From: an uncultured Solirubrobacterales bacterium
GTDB lineage: Bacteria > Actinomycetota > Thermoleophilia > Solirubrobacterales > 70-9
DNA: 48,307 nucleotides
Assembly: GCA_903933815.1 (NCBI GenBank)
Contig: CAIZLN010000108.1
Span: forward strand, 1-48,307
Reading direction: 5' to 3'
Shown here piece after piece: positions 1 to 8,527 of this stretch (position 1 is the first letter of the stretch; each line of letters begins with the position of its first letter). The notes beneath the pieces are model-generated. The model was not told where the DNA came from. It saw only the letters and a list, made by a program, of their open reading frames with translations, and searched no databases. Position numbers and translations under genes: made by a program.

Positions 1-28
1 AGAGGCGACGGGGGAGTCCTTCGGGCGG

Positions 29-694
29 TTGGCCGTCCTGGTCGCTGCCCGTAACGAGGCTGACAAGATCGCTGCGACGGTCTCAGCTCTCGAGTCGGCT
101 TTCCCCGGGGCGGCGGTCTGGGTTGCCGATGACGCCTCCGAGGACGGGACAAGTGAAATCGCGATGACCCTCGGGGCGAGCGTCGTCCGCCGGGACCATG
201 TCCATGGCAAGGGCGGCAACATGACCGCCTGCGCAGAGGCGATGCTCAGCGCTCCCGACCTGCCGGAGATCGTGCTGCTCTGCGACGCCGACCTGGCTGA
301 GTCGGCCTCGGAGCTCGGCAGGCTTGTCGGTGCTGTCGACGAGGGGGAGTGTGATCTGGCGGTCGCCGCCTTTGCGCGCCGGGTTGGCGGTGGCTTCGGT
401 GTTGCGCTCGGCTTTTCCCGCTGGGTAATCCGCAGACGCTGTGGGTTCCTGGCCGACGCACCGATCTCCGGCCAGCGTGCGATGAAGCTCGAGGCGCTCC
501 GGGCGGTCCTTCCCTTCGCACCCGCCTACGGAATGGAAACCGGCATGACCATCGATGCGGTCAGGGCGGGCTATCGCGTCGGCGAGTACGAACTGCCGCT
601 GGCCCATCGAGCTACCGGCAAGACCCTGCGCGGTTTCGTCCACAGGTTTCGCCAGATGATCGACTTCGCCAGGGTCTACCTGAGTCGTCGATGA
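29..694 (+). CDS. GT2-family glycosyltransferase (possibly 5' truncated by the window edge)
   Basis: This is a family 2 glycosyltransferase that should move a sugar from a nucleotide- or polyprenyl-activated donor. Numbered from the TTG at 29, the GT-A fold shows as a first beta-strand ending in AARNEA (residues 6-11), the nucleotide-binding segment DDASEDGT (34-41) and the metal-binding DAD (86-88). The C-terminal part (about 150-221) is basic and ends without an obvious membrane anchor. The reading frame stays open from the TTG to base 2 of the window, so the true start may lie just outside. The stop overlaps the glycerol kinase start as ATGA, so the two genes are translationally coupled. 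The acceptor is unknown. The glycerol kinase and acyltransferase neighbours make a glycolipid or envelope glycan plausible, but that is inference. Confidence 0.8.
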   Translation: MAVLVAARNEADKIAATVSALESAFPGAAVWVADDASEDGTSEIAMTLGASVVRRDHVHGKGGNMTACAEAMLSAPDLPEIVLLCDADLAESASELGRLVGAVDEGECDLAVAAFARRVGGGFGVALGFSRWVIRRRCGFLADAPISGQRAMKLEALRAVLPFAPAYGMETGMTIDAVRAGYRVGEYELPLAHRATGKTLRGFVHRFRQMIDFARVYLSRR

Positions 695-2154
695 TCCTCG
701 CTATCGATCAGGGCACCACCGGCTCCACCTGCTTTGTCTTCGATGAAGGCGGCAATATTGCGGGTCGCGGATACGCCGAGTTCAACCAGAGCTTCCCCGA
801 GCCTGGACGGGTTGAGCACGACGCGGGCGAGATCTGGCAGGTGACCCGCTCGGTGGCCCTCCGCGCCCTGGCTGGCGCCGGCATCGACGGCAGGGACCTG
901 ACGGCGATCGGAATCACCAACCAGCGGGAAACCGTCGTTGCCTGGGACCGCAAAACGGGCAGGCCGATCCATCCAGCGCTTGTCTGGCAGGACCGGCGCG
1001 GGGCCGACCGCTGTGAGGAACTGAAGTCCGCCGGTCATGAGCCGTTGGTCAGAGAACGCACCGGGCTGGTGCTCGATCCTTACTTCTCCGCGACCAAGAT
1101 CGAGTGGATGCTGGCGAATGTCGAAGGGGCGGATCGGGCCTGCTTCGGTACGGTCGACTCCTGGCTGGCCTGGAAGCTCTGCGGCCAGCATGTGACGGAT
1201 ATTTCCAACGCCTCACGGACGATGCTCTTCGACATCAACCGGCTTGGGTGGGACGATGAGCTTTGTGACCTGTTCGGGGTCGACCCGGCCTCACTTCCGA
1301 CAGCACTCCCGTCTGCCGGGATCTTTGGCACCACCAGCGAATTCGGCGGCGAAGTACCGGTAGCCGGGATAGCCGGCGACCAGCAGGCAGCCCTTTTCGG
1401 CCAGGCCTGTCTGGAGCCGGGCATGGCCAAGAACACTTACGGCACCGGGAGCTTCATCCTGCTCAACGCGGGCCCGGACCCCGCTCGCCCGGACCCGGGA
1501 GTCCTCTCGACCATCGCGTGGGGGATCGGGAACGATGTGACCTACGCTGCGGAGGCGTCGATCTTCATTACCGGGGCGGCAATACAGTGGCTGCGGGACG
1601 GTCTCGGGATCATCGGGAGTGCGGCGGAGACCGGAGCGATGGCTGCTTCCCTCGATGGCAACGATGGCGTCTATTTCGTCCCAGCCCTGGCTGGCCTCGG
1701 CTCACCGTGGTGGGACCCATATGCGCGTGGGACGATCGTCGGACTCACCCGTGGCACCAGCCGGGCACATCTGGTCAGGGCAGCCCTTGAGGCCACCGCC
1801 TACCAGACAGTGGACGCGGTGCGAGCCCAGGAGGCCTCCTCGGGTCACCGGCTGGAAGCACTCAGGGCCGACGGCGGCGCGGTCGCCAACCGGTGGCTCA
1901 TGCAGTTTCAGGCCGACCTGCTCGGCGTGCCGGTGGTCGTGCCGGAGAACATCGAAACGACGGCGCTCGGGGCGGCATATCTGGCTGGCCTCGGGGTTGG
2001 TCACTGGAGCCAGGAGCAGGTCGCAGGGATGTGGAGATCAGGCCAGAGCTTTGAACCCCGGATGAGCAGGGACCAGGCAGACGGGCTTCTGGTCGACTGG
2101 CACCGGGCCGTGGAACGCTCGCGTGACTGGGTCGTCCCCGGGTCGCAAAAATGA
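691..2154 (+). CDS. glpK: Glycerol kinase
   Basis: Glycerol kinase phosphorylates glycerol with ATP to sn-glycerol 3-phosphate in the cytoplasm. It feeds both glycerol catabolism and phospholipid synthesis. The 487 residues match the usual length of about 500. Near the N-terminus is the FGGY-type phosphate-binding loop DQGTTGS, followed by the glycerol-site segments ITNQRET and WQDRR. The ATPase segment GDQQAALFGQ and the C-terminal ADGGA...Q loop of this fold are also present. The start ATG overlaps the stop of the upstream glycosyltransferase by four bases (ATGA). The next gene, a PlsC-type acyltransferase, begins 46 bases downstream. The trio suggests glycerolipid supply. No transport facilitator (glpF) or glpD is visible here. 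Confidence 0.95.
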   Translation: MILAIDQGTTGSTCFVFDEGGNIAGRGYAEFNQSFPEPGRVEHDAGEIWQVTRSVALRALAGAGIDGRDLTAIGITNQRETVVAWDRKTGRPIHPALVWQDRRGADRCEELKSAGHEPLVRERTGLVLDPYFSATKIEWMLANVEGADRACFGTVDSWLAWKLCGQHVTDISNASRTMLFDINRLGWDDELCDLFGVDPASLPTALPSAGIFGTTSEFGGEVPVAGIAGDQQAALFGQACLEPGMAKNTYGTGSFILLNAGPDPARPDPGVLSTIAWGIGNDVTYAAEASIFITGAAIQWLRDGLGIIGSAAETGAMAASLDGNDGVYFVPALAGLGSPWWDPYARGTIVGLTRGTSRAHLVRAALEATAYQTVDAVRAQEASSGHRLEALRADGGAVANRWLMQFQADLLGVPVVVPENIETTALGAAYLAGLGVGHWSQEQVAGMWRSGQSFEPRMSRDQADGLLVDWHRAVERSRDWVVPGSQK

Positions 2155-2183
2155 GCCCGGGTAACCGGACGCGGGTATGGGGT

Positions 2184-2189
2184 TAGGGT
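2184..2189 (+). promoter_or_regulatory. Candidate -10 box for a short-leader promoter
   Basis: The hexamer TAGGGT fits the actinobacterial TANNNT pattern and lies 10 bases before the ATG at 2200. No Shine-Dalgarno sequence is visible between them. This would give a nearly leaderless mRNA for the acyltransferase gene. Confidence 0.3.
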
Positions 2190-2199
2190 TCTTCACGAA

Positions 2200-2937
2200 A
2201 TGGCCGATATGAAACCGCAGGTATACAAAGACCCCCGCCCTCCCGAGTACTTCGCGCAGTTCCACGAGCGCTCCCGGACCAAAGAGCCCAACTGGGTCTA
2301 TGAAGCAGTCCGGGCGGTGCTCTCACCGATCGCGATCCTTTTCTACCGGACCCATGCGATCGGCACCGACAACGTGCCGGCTACCGGACCGGTCCTCCTG
2401 ACCCCGAACCACTTCAGTCAGATGGACCACTTCTTTGCCGGGGTTTTTCTTCGACGCAAGCTGCGCTTCATGGCCAAATCCCAGCTCTTTGGGCCGCCGG
2501 TTCTAACTTCCATTTTCTCCCATGGAGGCGTCTTTCCGGTCCGCCGTGGCTACAAAGACGAAGAGGCATTCAAGACCGTCAGGGCGATCTTCGACAACGG
2601 TGGATCCGTACTCGTTTATGCCGAAGGAGGACGGTCACGGACCGGAGGCCTGGGCGAGCCGAAGCCCGGTATCGGCCGTATCGCCCTCGAGTCCGGGGCC
2701 CCCGTCGTTCCGGTGGCGATCCACGGCTCAGATTCGGTCAGGAAATGGAAGAAGCTGGCTTTCCCGAAGGTCACTGTTCAGTTCGGTGAGCCGATCAGCT
2801 TTCCGGTGATTGCGGACCCGACCCGCGAGCAGCAGATGGAGGCCGCCAGCGAGGTCTTTGCCGTAGTGCGAGAGATGTATGAGAACCTCGAGAGGACTGA
2901 CCGCAACGCCGTCAGGCGTTCGCTTACTCGTACTTAG
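2200..2937 (+). CDS. PlsC-family lysophospholipid acyltransferase
   Basis: This is a membrane-associated acyltransferase of the PlsC/LPLAT family, which esterifies lysophosphatidic acid or a related acceptor using an activated acyl donor. The catalytic H-x4-D motif is N-H-F-S-Q-M-D (His71 and Asp76). The acceptor-binding block is EGGRSRTG and the fourth conserved block is VPVAIHGS, all in the usual order. The length of 245 residues is typical. A hydrophobic segment near residues 38-50 may sit in the membrane. It follows glycerol kinase, which would supply the glycerol 3-phosphate backbone. It converges with the metallo-hydrolase gene on the other strand, and the 3' ends overlap by 14 bases. 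The exact acyl acceptor cannot be read from the sequence. Confidence 0.88.
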   Translation: MADMKPQVYKDPRPPEYFAQFHERSRTKEPNWVYEAVRAVLSPIAILFYRTHAIGTDNVPATGPVLLTPNHFSQMDHFFAGVFLRRKLRFMAKSQLFGPPVLTSIFSHGGVFPVRRGYKDEEAFKTVRAIFDNGGSVLVYAEGGRSRTGGLGEPKPGIGRIALESGAPVVPVAIHGSDSVRKWKKLAFPKVTVQFGEPISFPVIADPTREQQMEAASEVFAVVREMYENLERTDRNAVRRSLTRT

Positions 2938-3829
2938 CAGGGGCATTCTCGTAGAACGCCGGGTCGTGGCCGGGTGTGATCACCGCATTCGGGTACTGGT
3001 TGTGAAACAGGCGGATCTCCTGAAGGCTTCGGCGGTAGTTGTGCTCGTCCTGCATGCGACCCGGCAGGTCGGCTTCCTGCTCGAGCTGCTCTTCGCGGGG
3101 AAGGGCATCGCCGGCAATCACCATGTCGCGGTCCCCGAGCCGTACGATCACCGACATGTGGCCGGTCGTGTGGCCGGGAGTCGAGGCCAGCCTCACCGAT
3201 CCGTCGCCGAACAGGTCGAGGGTACGGCCGAAGGTCGAGTAGGACGACACTCGCTCATCGTCGAAGTCAACCGTGCGGAAGTCGAACGCGTAGTCGTACT
3301 GCTGTCGCCGGTAAGCCCTGAAGATCGGCAGCACACCGCTGGTCGCATCCTTCCATTCGGCCGCCGAGACGATGAAGGTGGAATCGGGGAAGTCGGCGAT
3401 CGCCGAAGCATGGTCGAGGTGGAGGTGAGTTAGCAGTACGAGCCTGATCGCTGACGGGCTGATGCCGCTGCCGCGCAGGCGGGCCGGTACATCCATACCG
3501 GCTTCAAGCTCCGGCTGGCTGGCCCACGCGCCAAGGCGCCCGAGGTTCTCGCGCGGATCGCTGGCGATCGATGGGTGGAGACCGGTATCGACCAGGATGT
3601 TTCCGGCCTTTGGATGGCGGATCAGGAAGGCGGGGATCGGAATGGCCGGGTTCTCGGGCCCGACAGAGCGGAGCACCTTCAGGTTGCCGACTTTTCCGTC
3701 GGGACTGGACTGGAGCACTGCCGGCGAGCGAAACCGACCGGTGATCATCGGCTCAACGGTTACCGTCGAACCCGTTTCTCCGCCGGGAATAGGGGTTTCC
3801 AGGGGCTTGGGATCGGCATGGACGCTCAT
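2924..3829 (-). CDS. Metallo-beta-lactamase-fold hydrolase, lactonase-like
   Basis: This is a dinuclear-zinc hydrolase of the metallo-beta-lactamase superfamily, nearest by eye to the AiiA/AttM N-acyl-homoserine-lactone lactonase group. The metal ligands are all present: H135-L-H137-L-D139-H140, His220 in TPGHTTGH, Asp241 in IAGDAL and His288 near the C-terminus in TPGHDP. The substrate is not determined by these motifs; other small esters or lactones fit equally well. No signal peptide is seen, so it is probably cytoplasmic. A TATAAG hexamer ends eight bases before the ATG, suggesting a leaderless transcript. The gene is divergent from the SDR gene that begins at 3879 and its 3' end overlaps the acyltransferase gene. 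Confidence 0.82.
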   Translation of the reverse strand: MSVHADPKPLETPIPGGETGSTVTVEPMITGRFRSPAVLQSSPDGKVGNLKVLRSVGPENPAIPIPAFLIRHPKAGNILVDTGLHPSIASDPRENLGRLGAWASQPELEAGMDVPARLRGSGISPSAIRLVLLTHLHLDHASAIADFPDSTFIVSAAEWKDATSGVLPIFRAYRRQQYDYAFDFRTVDFDDERVSSYSTFGRTLDLFGDGSVRLASTPGHTTGHMSVIVRLGDRDMVIAGDALPREEQLEQEADLPGRMQDEHNYRRSLQEIRLFHNQYPNAVITPGHDPAFYENAPAKYE

Positions 3830-3837
3830 GGGGCGAC

Positions 3838-3843
3838 CTTATA
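3838..3843 (-). promoter_or_regulatory. Candidate -10 box for the metallo-hydrolase gene
   Basis: Read on the minus strand the bases are TATAAG, eight bases before the start codon at 3829, with no ribosome-binding site between. This suits a leaderless promoter. The last base deviates from TANNNT. Confidence 0.3.
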
Positions 3844-3878
3844 GGGGGAGTCCTGCCCGGTAGGCTCTACCCTCACCG

Positions 3879-4730
3879 ATGGGCGATTCCTTACGATCAG
3901 AGATCTTTCGCGACGGCCTGCTTGAAGGCCGGGTTGTGGTTGTGTCCGGATCGGGATCAGGTCTCGGACGGGCAGCTGCCCTGGAAATGTCCAGGCTGGG
4001 AGCGACGGTTATCGGCTGCGGCCGACGAACTGAACCATTGGAAGAGACCGCAGCTCTTGCCGAGGGGATGCCCGGGAGCTTCGAGTCGGAAGGCCTCGAT
4101 ATCCGCGACGACGAAGGTGTGGATGCCTTCTTTGATGGCGTGCTTGAACGCCACGGTCGAATCGACACCCTGGTAAACAACGCCGGTGGTCAGTTTCTCA
4201 GCCCGGCCGAGGCAATTTCCCCCAAGGGCTTTCGCACGGTAATAGAGCTGAATGTCACCGGGACCTGGCTGATGACCCACGCGGCCGCGACCAAGGCATT
4301 CATCCCTCAGGCCGAAGGTGCGGTCATCAGTGTCACGCTTTCTCCACACAACGGCATGCCCGGAATGGTTCATTCCGGTGCGGCCCGGGCAGCGGTGGAG
4401 AACATGACCCGCACCCTGGCGACGGAGTGGTCGCGCTTTGGCATACGCACCTGCGCGATCGCCGCCGGGCAGTTTGCCACTGACACTTTTGTGAACAAGT
4501 ACCCGAAAGAGATCGTCGAGTCGGTCCACCGGACGATCCCGATGGGCCGGGTCGGCGAGTCCGAAGAGATGGCCTGGCTGATCGCCTTTCTGGCCAGCGA
4601 CGCCGGGGCCTTCCACTCCGGATCGGTGATTACCCTCGACGGCGGCCGCGACAACTGGTTCGGGCCCTGGCCCCCGGCAGGCATCGTCGACGAGGCGGGA
4701 GAGCCACCCGCCGAAGCCCGTCGCTCCTGA
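3879..4730 (+). CDS. SDR-family protein resembling 2,4-dienoyl-CoA reductases, with a non-canonical active site
   Basis: This is a short-chain dehydrogenase/reductase fold of 283 residues. The dinucleotide-binding glycine motif is GSGSGLG near residue 23, and the NNAGG motif follows at about residue 100. The usual YxxxK is not present: the aligned segment reads H165-S-G-A-A-R170, so Tyr is replaced by Ser166 and Lys by Arg170. The 2,4-dienoyl-CoA reductase branch is known to have Ser at the Tyr position, and the surrounding sequence (AAVENMTR..ATEWSRFGIR) resembles that branch. The Lys-to-Arg change is more unusual. In the acyl-CoA island it could reduce an unsaturated acyl-CoA with NADPH, but this is inferred. 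It converges with the next SDR gene, leaving a gap of 28 bases. Confidence 0.8.
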   Translation: MGDSLRSEIFRDGLLEGRVVVVSGSGSGLGRAAALEMSRLGATVIGCGRRTEPLEETAALAEGMPGSFESEGLDIRDDEGVDAFFDGVLERHGRIDTLVNNAGGQFLSPAEAISPKGFRTVIELNVTGTWLMTHAAATKAFIPQAEGAVISVTLSPHNGMPGMVHSGAARAAVENMTRTLATEWSRFGIRTCAIAAGQFATDTFVNKYPKEIVESVHRTIPMGRVGESEEMAWLIAFLASDAGAFHSGSVITLDGGRDNWFGPWPPAGIVDEAGEPPAEARRS

Positions 4731-4758
4731 CTCCCCGCCCGGGGCCGAGGTCAGGCGA

Positions 4759-5592
4759 TCAGGTGTACATCCCGCCGAACTGCCCACCGGTGACATTCAG
4801 GACCTGCCCGTGAACGTAGTCAGCCAGACCTGATGCCAGGAACAGCACCGGCCCCGAGGCCTCTTCGGGCGTCGCGGGACGGCCGAGGGGGATGATCATC
4901 GAGGCCATGGCACGCATCTGCTCCGGTATGCCGAGCTGGATGTCCGAACCGTCGGGGGCCTTGACCGTCTCGGCGTCGTCGTTTTTGGCCGCCGTGAGGC
5001 GGGTCTCGACGAAGCCGAAGGCGACCGCGTTGACGTTGATCTTGAACTGGCCCCACTCCTTCGCGAGGGTCTTGGTCATGCCGACGACCGCTGACTTGCC
5101 GGCGCTGTAGTTGATCTGTCCGGCGTTGCCCATCGTGCCGGAGACCGAGGAGATATTGATCAGCTTCCGGAAAACTTCGCGGCCTTCGGCAGCCTCTGCC
5201 TTGGCGGCTTCGCGCCAGTGAGGGGCGAGGGCACGCGCGACACGGAACGGCACGATCGTATGGATGTCGAGCATCGCCTGAAACTGTTCGTCACTCATCT
5301 TGTGGGCTACGCCGTCCCACGTGTATCCGGCGTTGTTGACGACGATGTCAACAGACCCGAAGGCTTCGTTGGCAGTGGCAACCAGTTCTTCGGCTGCCCC
5401 GGGCTTCGTCATATCGCCGGCGTAGACGGCGGTCTGGCCATCGATCCCGGCAGCGGCCTGCTCTGCCGCGTCGGCATCGAGGTCATTGATCAGGACGTTG
5501 GCGCCGTTGGCTGCGAAGAGCTCTGCCGTCGCCAGTCCGATTCCGCGGGCCGAGCCCGTGACGATCGCGTTCTTTCCATCGAGAAGTCCCAT
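4759..5592 (-). CDS. SDR-family oxidoreductase, FabG/3-hydroxyacyl-CoA dehydrogenase-like
   Basis: This is a classical SDR of 277 residues that probably oxidises or reduces a 3-hydroxyacyl thioester or similar alcohol with NAD(P). It has the TGSARGIG cofactor loop, NNAG, an ISSVSG catalytic Ser strand and the intact Y-S-A-G-K active site. A longer open frame exists upstream to 5703. The start at 5592 is preferred because AAAGGAG lies about seven bases before it and the conserved MGLLDGK start of the fold follows. The stretch WREAAKAEAAEGREVF before the catalytic Ser is a longer loop than usual. It is the last gene of the leftward arm acyl-CoA dehydrogenase, monooxygenase, SDR, 129 bases after the monooxygenase. 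Confidence 0.85.
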   Translation of the reverse strand: MGLLDGKNAIVTGSARGIGLATAELFAANGANVLINDLDADAAEQAAAGIDGQTAVYAGDMTKPGAAEELVATANEAFGSVDIVVNNAGYTWDGVAHKMSDEQFQAMLDIHTIVPFRVARALAPHWREAAKAEAAEGREVFRKLINISSVSGTMGNAGQINYSAGKSAVVGMTKTLAKEWGQFKINVNAVAFGFVETRLTAAKNDDAETVKAPDGSDIQLGIPEQMRAMASMIIPLGRPATPEEASGPVLFLASGLADYVHGQVLNVTGGQFGGMYT

Positions 5593-5721
5593 TCGTAGCT
5601 CCTTTGTATTGAAGGTCGACGCGCCATCAGCATGGCGCCGGTTGCAGGCGGGACTATATGAAGTCGTCGTGGCCTCAGGCGTTGCGTGCGTGGGGGTTTC
5701 CACTCCCGGTCTGACATCCGG

Positions 5722-7179
5722 TCAGGAAAAGCTGATCGTGCCGCCCTCGAAGTGACCCCGCAGCAGCTCGCGCCGGTCGGAGAAGTAGTTCTGGTGGAGT
5801 ACCCAGGGTGAAATGTCACCGGCTTTCGGCATCCGGGACTCTGCCCGACGGACGTAGCCCGCGTCGATGTTCAACAGGGGGACAGTCCGCATGGGCTTCG
5901 CCGGGGCCACCGGAACTCCGCTCGAGGCCCCGGCATCCCGCACGGCCGTGATGAAGCGGCAGGCAAAGCGTGCGATCAGTTCCGACTTGAGCGTCCAGGA
6001 CGCATTCGTATAGCCAACCGTGAAGACGAAGTTGGGGACCCCGGACAGCATCGCTCCCCGGTAGACCAGGCGCTCGGCCGGATCAACGGCGACTCCGTCG
6101 ATGCTGAGGTCGATTCCGCCGAAGACGAGGATCTCGAGCCCGGTTGCCTTGACAACGATGTCGGCGTCGATCGTGGCGCCTTCCTTGAGATGGATTCGAT
6201 CCGAGGCGATACGGTCGATGTGGCCGGTCTCGATCCGGGCCGCGCCGGAAGAGATCGCCGCGAAGAAGTCACCGTCCGGGGCGAAGCAGACCCGCTGTTT
6301 CCAAGGGTCGTAGGCGGGGTTGAGGTGCCGTCGCTCGAAGCCTGGCGGAAGCTGCTTGCGCGCGCCGCTGATGAACAGCCTTCGGAACAGTTCGGGGAAG
6401 CGCCGGGCCAGGCGGAACTGTGCGATCTCGGCGAGGACTCCGGTCCAGCGAAGCACGGCTGCGGCGCGCTTCGGCGAAAACCTGCGGTGTACGGCGTCGC
6501 CGAATCCGCCGCGGGTGGGCACGCTGACCACGTAGCCCGGCGAGCGCTGGAGCATGGTCACCCGGGCACCGGCGTCGGCGAGTGCCGGCACGATCGTCAC
6601 GGCCGTTGCTCCGCTGCCGACCACGACCACTTCGCGTCCTTCGACATCGAGTCCTTCGGGCCAATGCTGGGCATGGAAAAGCTCTCCTTCGAACTCCGCC
6701 TCTCCGTCGAACGGCGGGTCGAAGCCCTGCTCGTAGTCGAAGTAGCCGGTGCAGCCGAAAAGGAAGCGGCAGGTGAGAGACTGCTGCGCATCGCCAGGTC
6801 CGGCGACGCTCACCGTCCACCGGGCCTCGCTGCTGTCCCAGCCGGCGGCGGTCACGCGCCTTCCGAAGCTGATGTTCCGGTCGATGCCGCATTCAGCCGC
6901 GGTCGCTTCCAGGTATTCCAGGATCTCGCTGCCGGCGCCGAAGTGGCCGGCGCCCGGCCATGGGCGAAATGAGTAGGCGAAGGTGCTCATCCCCGAGTCA
7001 GAGCGGATGCCGGGGTAGCGAAAGAGGTCCCACGTGCCCCCGATGCGCTCGCGTGCCTCAAGCACGGAGTAGCTGAGGCCGGGGTGTTCGATGCCGAGCT
7101 GACGGGCCATCGCGATGCCGGATATACCGGCACCGACGATGACCACGTCGAACTCTTCAGTTGACGGAGGTCCGCTCAT
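5722..7179 (-). CDS. FAD/NADPH flavin monooxygenase of the Baeyer-Villiger type
   Basis: This is a class B flavoprotein monooxygenase that should insert one oxygen from O2 into a ketone or similar substrate using NADPH. The FAD Rossmann motif GAGISG is at residues 16-21. The Baeyer-Villiger fingerprint F-x-G-x3-H-x3-W is complete at residues 163-173 and is followed by Pro. The second, NADPH-binding Rossmann motif GSGATA lies near residue 188. Its 485 residues suit the family. It starts 15 bases after the acyl-CoA dehydrogenase stop, so the two are probably co-transcribed. Its presence suggests that the pathway in this island handles a ketone or cyclic intermediate that is turned into an ester or lactone. 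The substrate itself cannot be read. Confidence 0.88.
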   Translation of the reverse strand: MSGPPSTEEFDVVIVGAGISGIAMARQLGIEHPGLSYSVLEARERIGGTWDLFRYPGIRSDSGMSTFAYSFRPWPGAGHFGAGSEILEYLEATAAECGIDRNISFGRRVTAAGWDSSEARWTVSVAGPGDAQQSLTCRFLFGCTGYFDYEQGFDPPFDGEAEFEGELFHAQHWPEGLDVEGREVVVVGSGATAVTIVPALADAGARVTMLQRSPGYVVSVPTRGGFGDAVHRRFSPKRAAAVLRWTGVLAEIAQFRLARRFPELFRRLFISGARKQLPPGFERRHLNPAYDPWKQRVCFAPDGDFFAAISSGAARIETGHIDRIASDRIHLKEGATIDADIVVKATGLEILVFGGIDLSIDGVAVDPAERLVYRGAMLSGVPNFVFTVGYTNASWTLKSELIARFACRFITAVRDAGASSGVPVAPAKPMRTVPLLNIDAGYVRRAESRMPKAGDISPWVLHQNYFSDRRELLRGHFEGGTISFS

Positions 7180-7194
7180 CGGACCCGGTCCGGA

Positions 7195-8394
7195 TCAGAG
7201 GCCGTAGGAACGGCCGATGACTTCGAGCATGACCTCGTCGGTGCCGGCACCGATCCGGTTGAGGCGGATGTCGCGGTAGTGGCGCTCGACTTCGTATTCC
7301 TTCATGTATCCCCAGCCGCCGTGGATCTGGATGCAGTCGTCAGCGACCTCGCAGGCCATCTGGGCCGAGAGCAGCTTGGCCATTGAGATTTCGCGCACCG
7401 GGTATTCGCCGTTGGCAAATCTCCAGGCCACCGTGTAGGTGAACTGCTTCGAGGCCTCGATCTTGGTGGCCATCGCGGCTACCTTGTGGCGGATCGTCTG
7501 GAACTTGCCGATCGGCCGGCCGAAGGCCTCGCGCTCCTTGGCGTACTGAATCGAGGTCTCCAGAAGGCGCTCAGCACCTGCGTTGGAGCCGGCGGCGGCG
7601 ACCAGGCGCTCTCCCTGGAGCTCCCAGGTGATGTGGTAGAAGCCCTTGCCGACCTGACCGAGAATCGAATCCGCGGGAACACGCATGTCGTCGAAGTGGA
7701 TCTCGCAGGTGTCAGAGGCCTCCATTCCCATCTTTTCGAGGTTTTCGGCCACCGAGAAGCCGGGCAGGTCATTGCCTTCCTCGTCGCGGATGTCGATCAA
7801 CAGCAGGGAAATCCCGTCGTGACCGCCATCGGGGTCGGTCTTGACGACCAGCACGATGAAGTCAGCCCTGGCGGCGTTGGTGATGAAGGTCTTGGAACCA
7901 TTGATCACGTACTCGTCGCCGTCGAGAATCGCCTTGGTGCGGATGCCGGCCACATCGGAGCCGGCACCGGGCTCGGTAATGCCGAGGCATCCGATCCGCG
8001 TGCCCTGCATGCCTGGCACCAGGTAGCGCTGCTTCTGTTCTTCGGTGCCGAGCATTTCGATCGGGGGCAGGACCATGTCGGTCTGGACCGCAAAGCCCAT
8101 CCCGAGACCACCCGAGCCCGCGTAACTGAGGGCTTCGGCGCGGACCAGCGAGTAGTAGTAGTCGCCGCCCTGCCCGCCGTACTCTTCGGGGAAGCAGAGG
8201 CCGAGGTAGCCAAGCTCGCCAGCACGCTCCATAGCCGAGCTCGGCCACTTGGTCTTCTCCCACTCGTTGCGGTGGGGGTGGAGCTCCTTCTGGACCCAGT
8301 CAACCATCGACTCGCGAAGGTCCTCGTGCTCCTGGGTGAAGATGAAGTGCTTCTGGGCGACGTCGAAGTCGGGCTTGATCACAGTCTGGCTCAC
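7195..8394 (-). CDS. Acyl-CoA dehydrogenase, isovaleryl/long-chain type
   Basis: This FAD enzyme introduces the alpha-beta double bond into an acyl-CoA and passes electrons to electron-transfer flavoprotein. The flavin-contact segments VINGSKTFITNA and GCLGITEPGAGSD are clear. The catalytic Glu of the short/medium-chain enzymes (YEGT near the C-terminus) is replaced: the site reads IGAGTDE. A Glu in the LQGERLVAAAG helix takes its place, as in isovaleryl-CoA and long-chain dehydrogenases. This favours a branched or long substrate. I chose GTG at 8394, with AAGGAG 11 bases upstream, giving 399 residues. The frame continues to 8478, but that extension lies in the promoter region. It heads the leftward operon. 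Confidence 0.9.
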   Translation of the reverse strand: MSQTVIKPDFDVAQKHFIFTQEHEDLRESMVDWVQKELHPHRNEWEKTKWPSSAMERAGELGYLGLCFPEEYGGQGGDYYYSLVRAEALSYAGSGGLGMGFAVQTDMVLPPIEMLGTEEQKQRYLVPGMQGTRIGCLGITEPGAGSDVAGIRTKAILDGDEYVINGSKTFITNAARADFIVLVVKTDPDGGHDGISLLLIDIRDEEGNDLPGFSVAENLEKMGMEASDTCEIHFDDMRVPADSILGQVGKGFYHITWELQGERLVAAAGSNAGAERLLETSIQYAKEREAFGRPIGKFQTIRHKVAAMATKIEASKQFTYTVAWRFANGEYPVREISMAKLLSAQMACEVADDCIQIHGGWGYMKEYEVERHYRDIRLNRIGAGTDEVMLEVIGRSYGL

Positions 8395-8461
8395 GGCGTG
8401 TACTTCTCCTTGCTCTGGTTTTGCGGGCTGAAGTCGGCGGCTACCCCCCCGTACAAAGTAG

Positions 8462-8498
8462 AGAGTAACACTTCTCACTCCTCAGTAAATGGTATGTT
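8462..8498. promoter_or_regulatory. Divergent promoter region between the two arms of the acyl-CoA island
   Basis: The 133-base gap between the dehydrogenase start (8394) and the hydratase start (8528) contains an AT-richer patch. On the minus strand TTTACT (8489-8484) and TACTCT (8467-8462) are separated by 16 bases and suit a promoter for the dehydrogenase operon. On the plus strand TATGTT (8493-8498) is a possible -10 for the hydratase operon. An imperfect inverted repeat, AGTAACAC-TTCTCACT (8464-8479), covers the minus-strand -10 and could be the site for the MerR regulator encoded at the end of the rightward operon. Confidence 0.35.
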
Positions 8499-8527
8499 GC
8501 GCCGACCATGAAAGAACCGCGCCGAGC

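Noticed and set aside
3957-4796. A 279-codon minus-strand open frame opposite the first SDR gene
   Set aside because: It would overlap the end of the second SDR gene and lacks any fold signature; the plus strand has clear SDR motifs.
5593-5703. 37-codon N-terminal extension of the FabG-like SDR
   Set aside because: It has no SDR character, and a strong AAAGGAG ribosome-binding site precedes the internal ATG at 5592.
7486-8511. A 341-codon plus-strand open frame opposite the acyl-CoA dehydrogenase
   Set aside because: The opposite strand encodes a complete, motif-rich dehydrogenase. The frame has no recognisable features.
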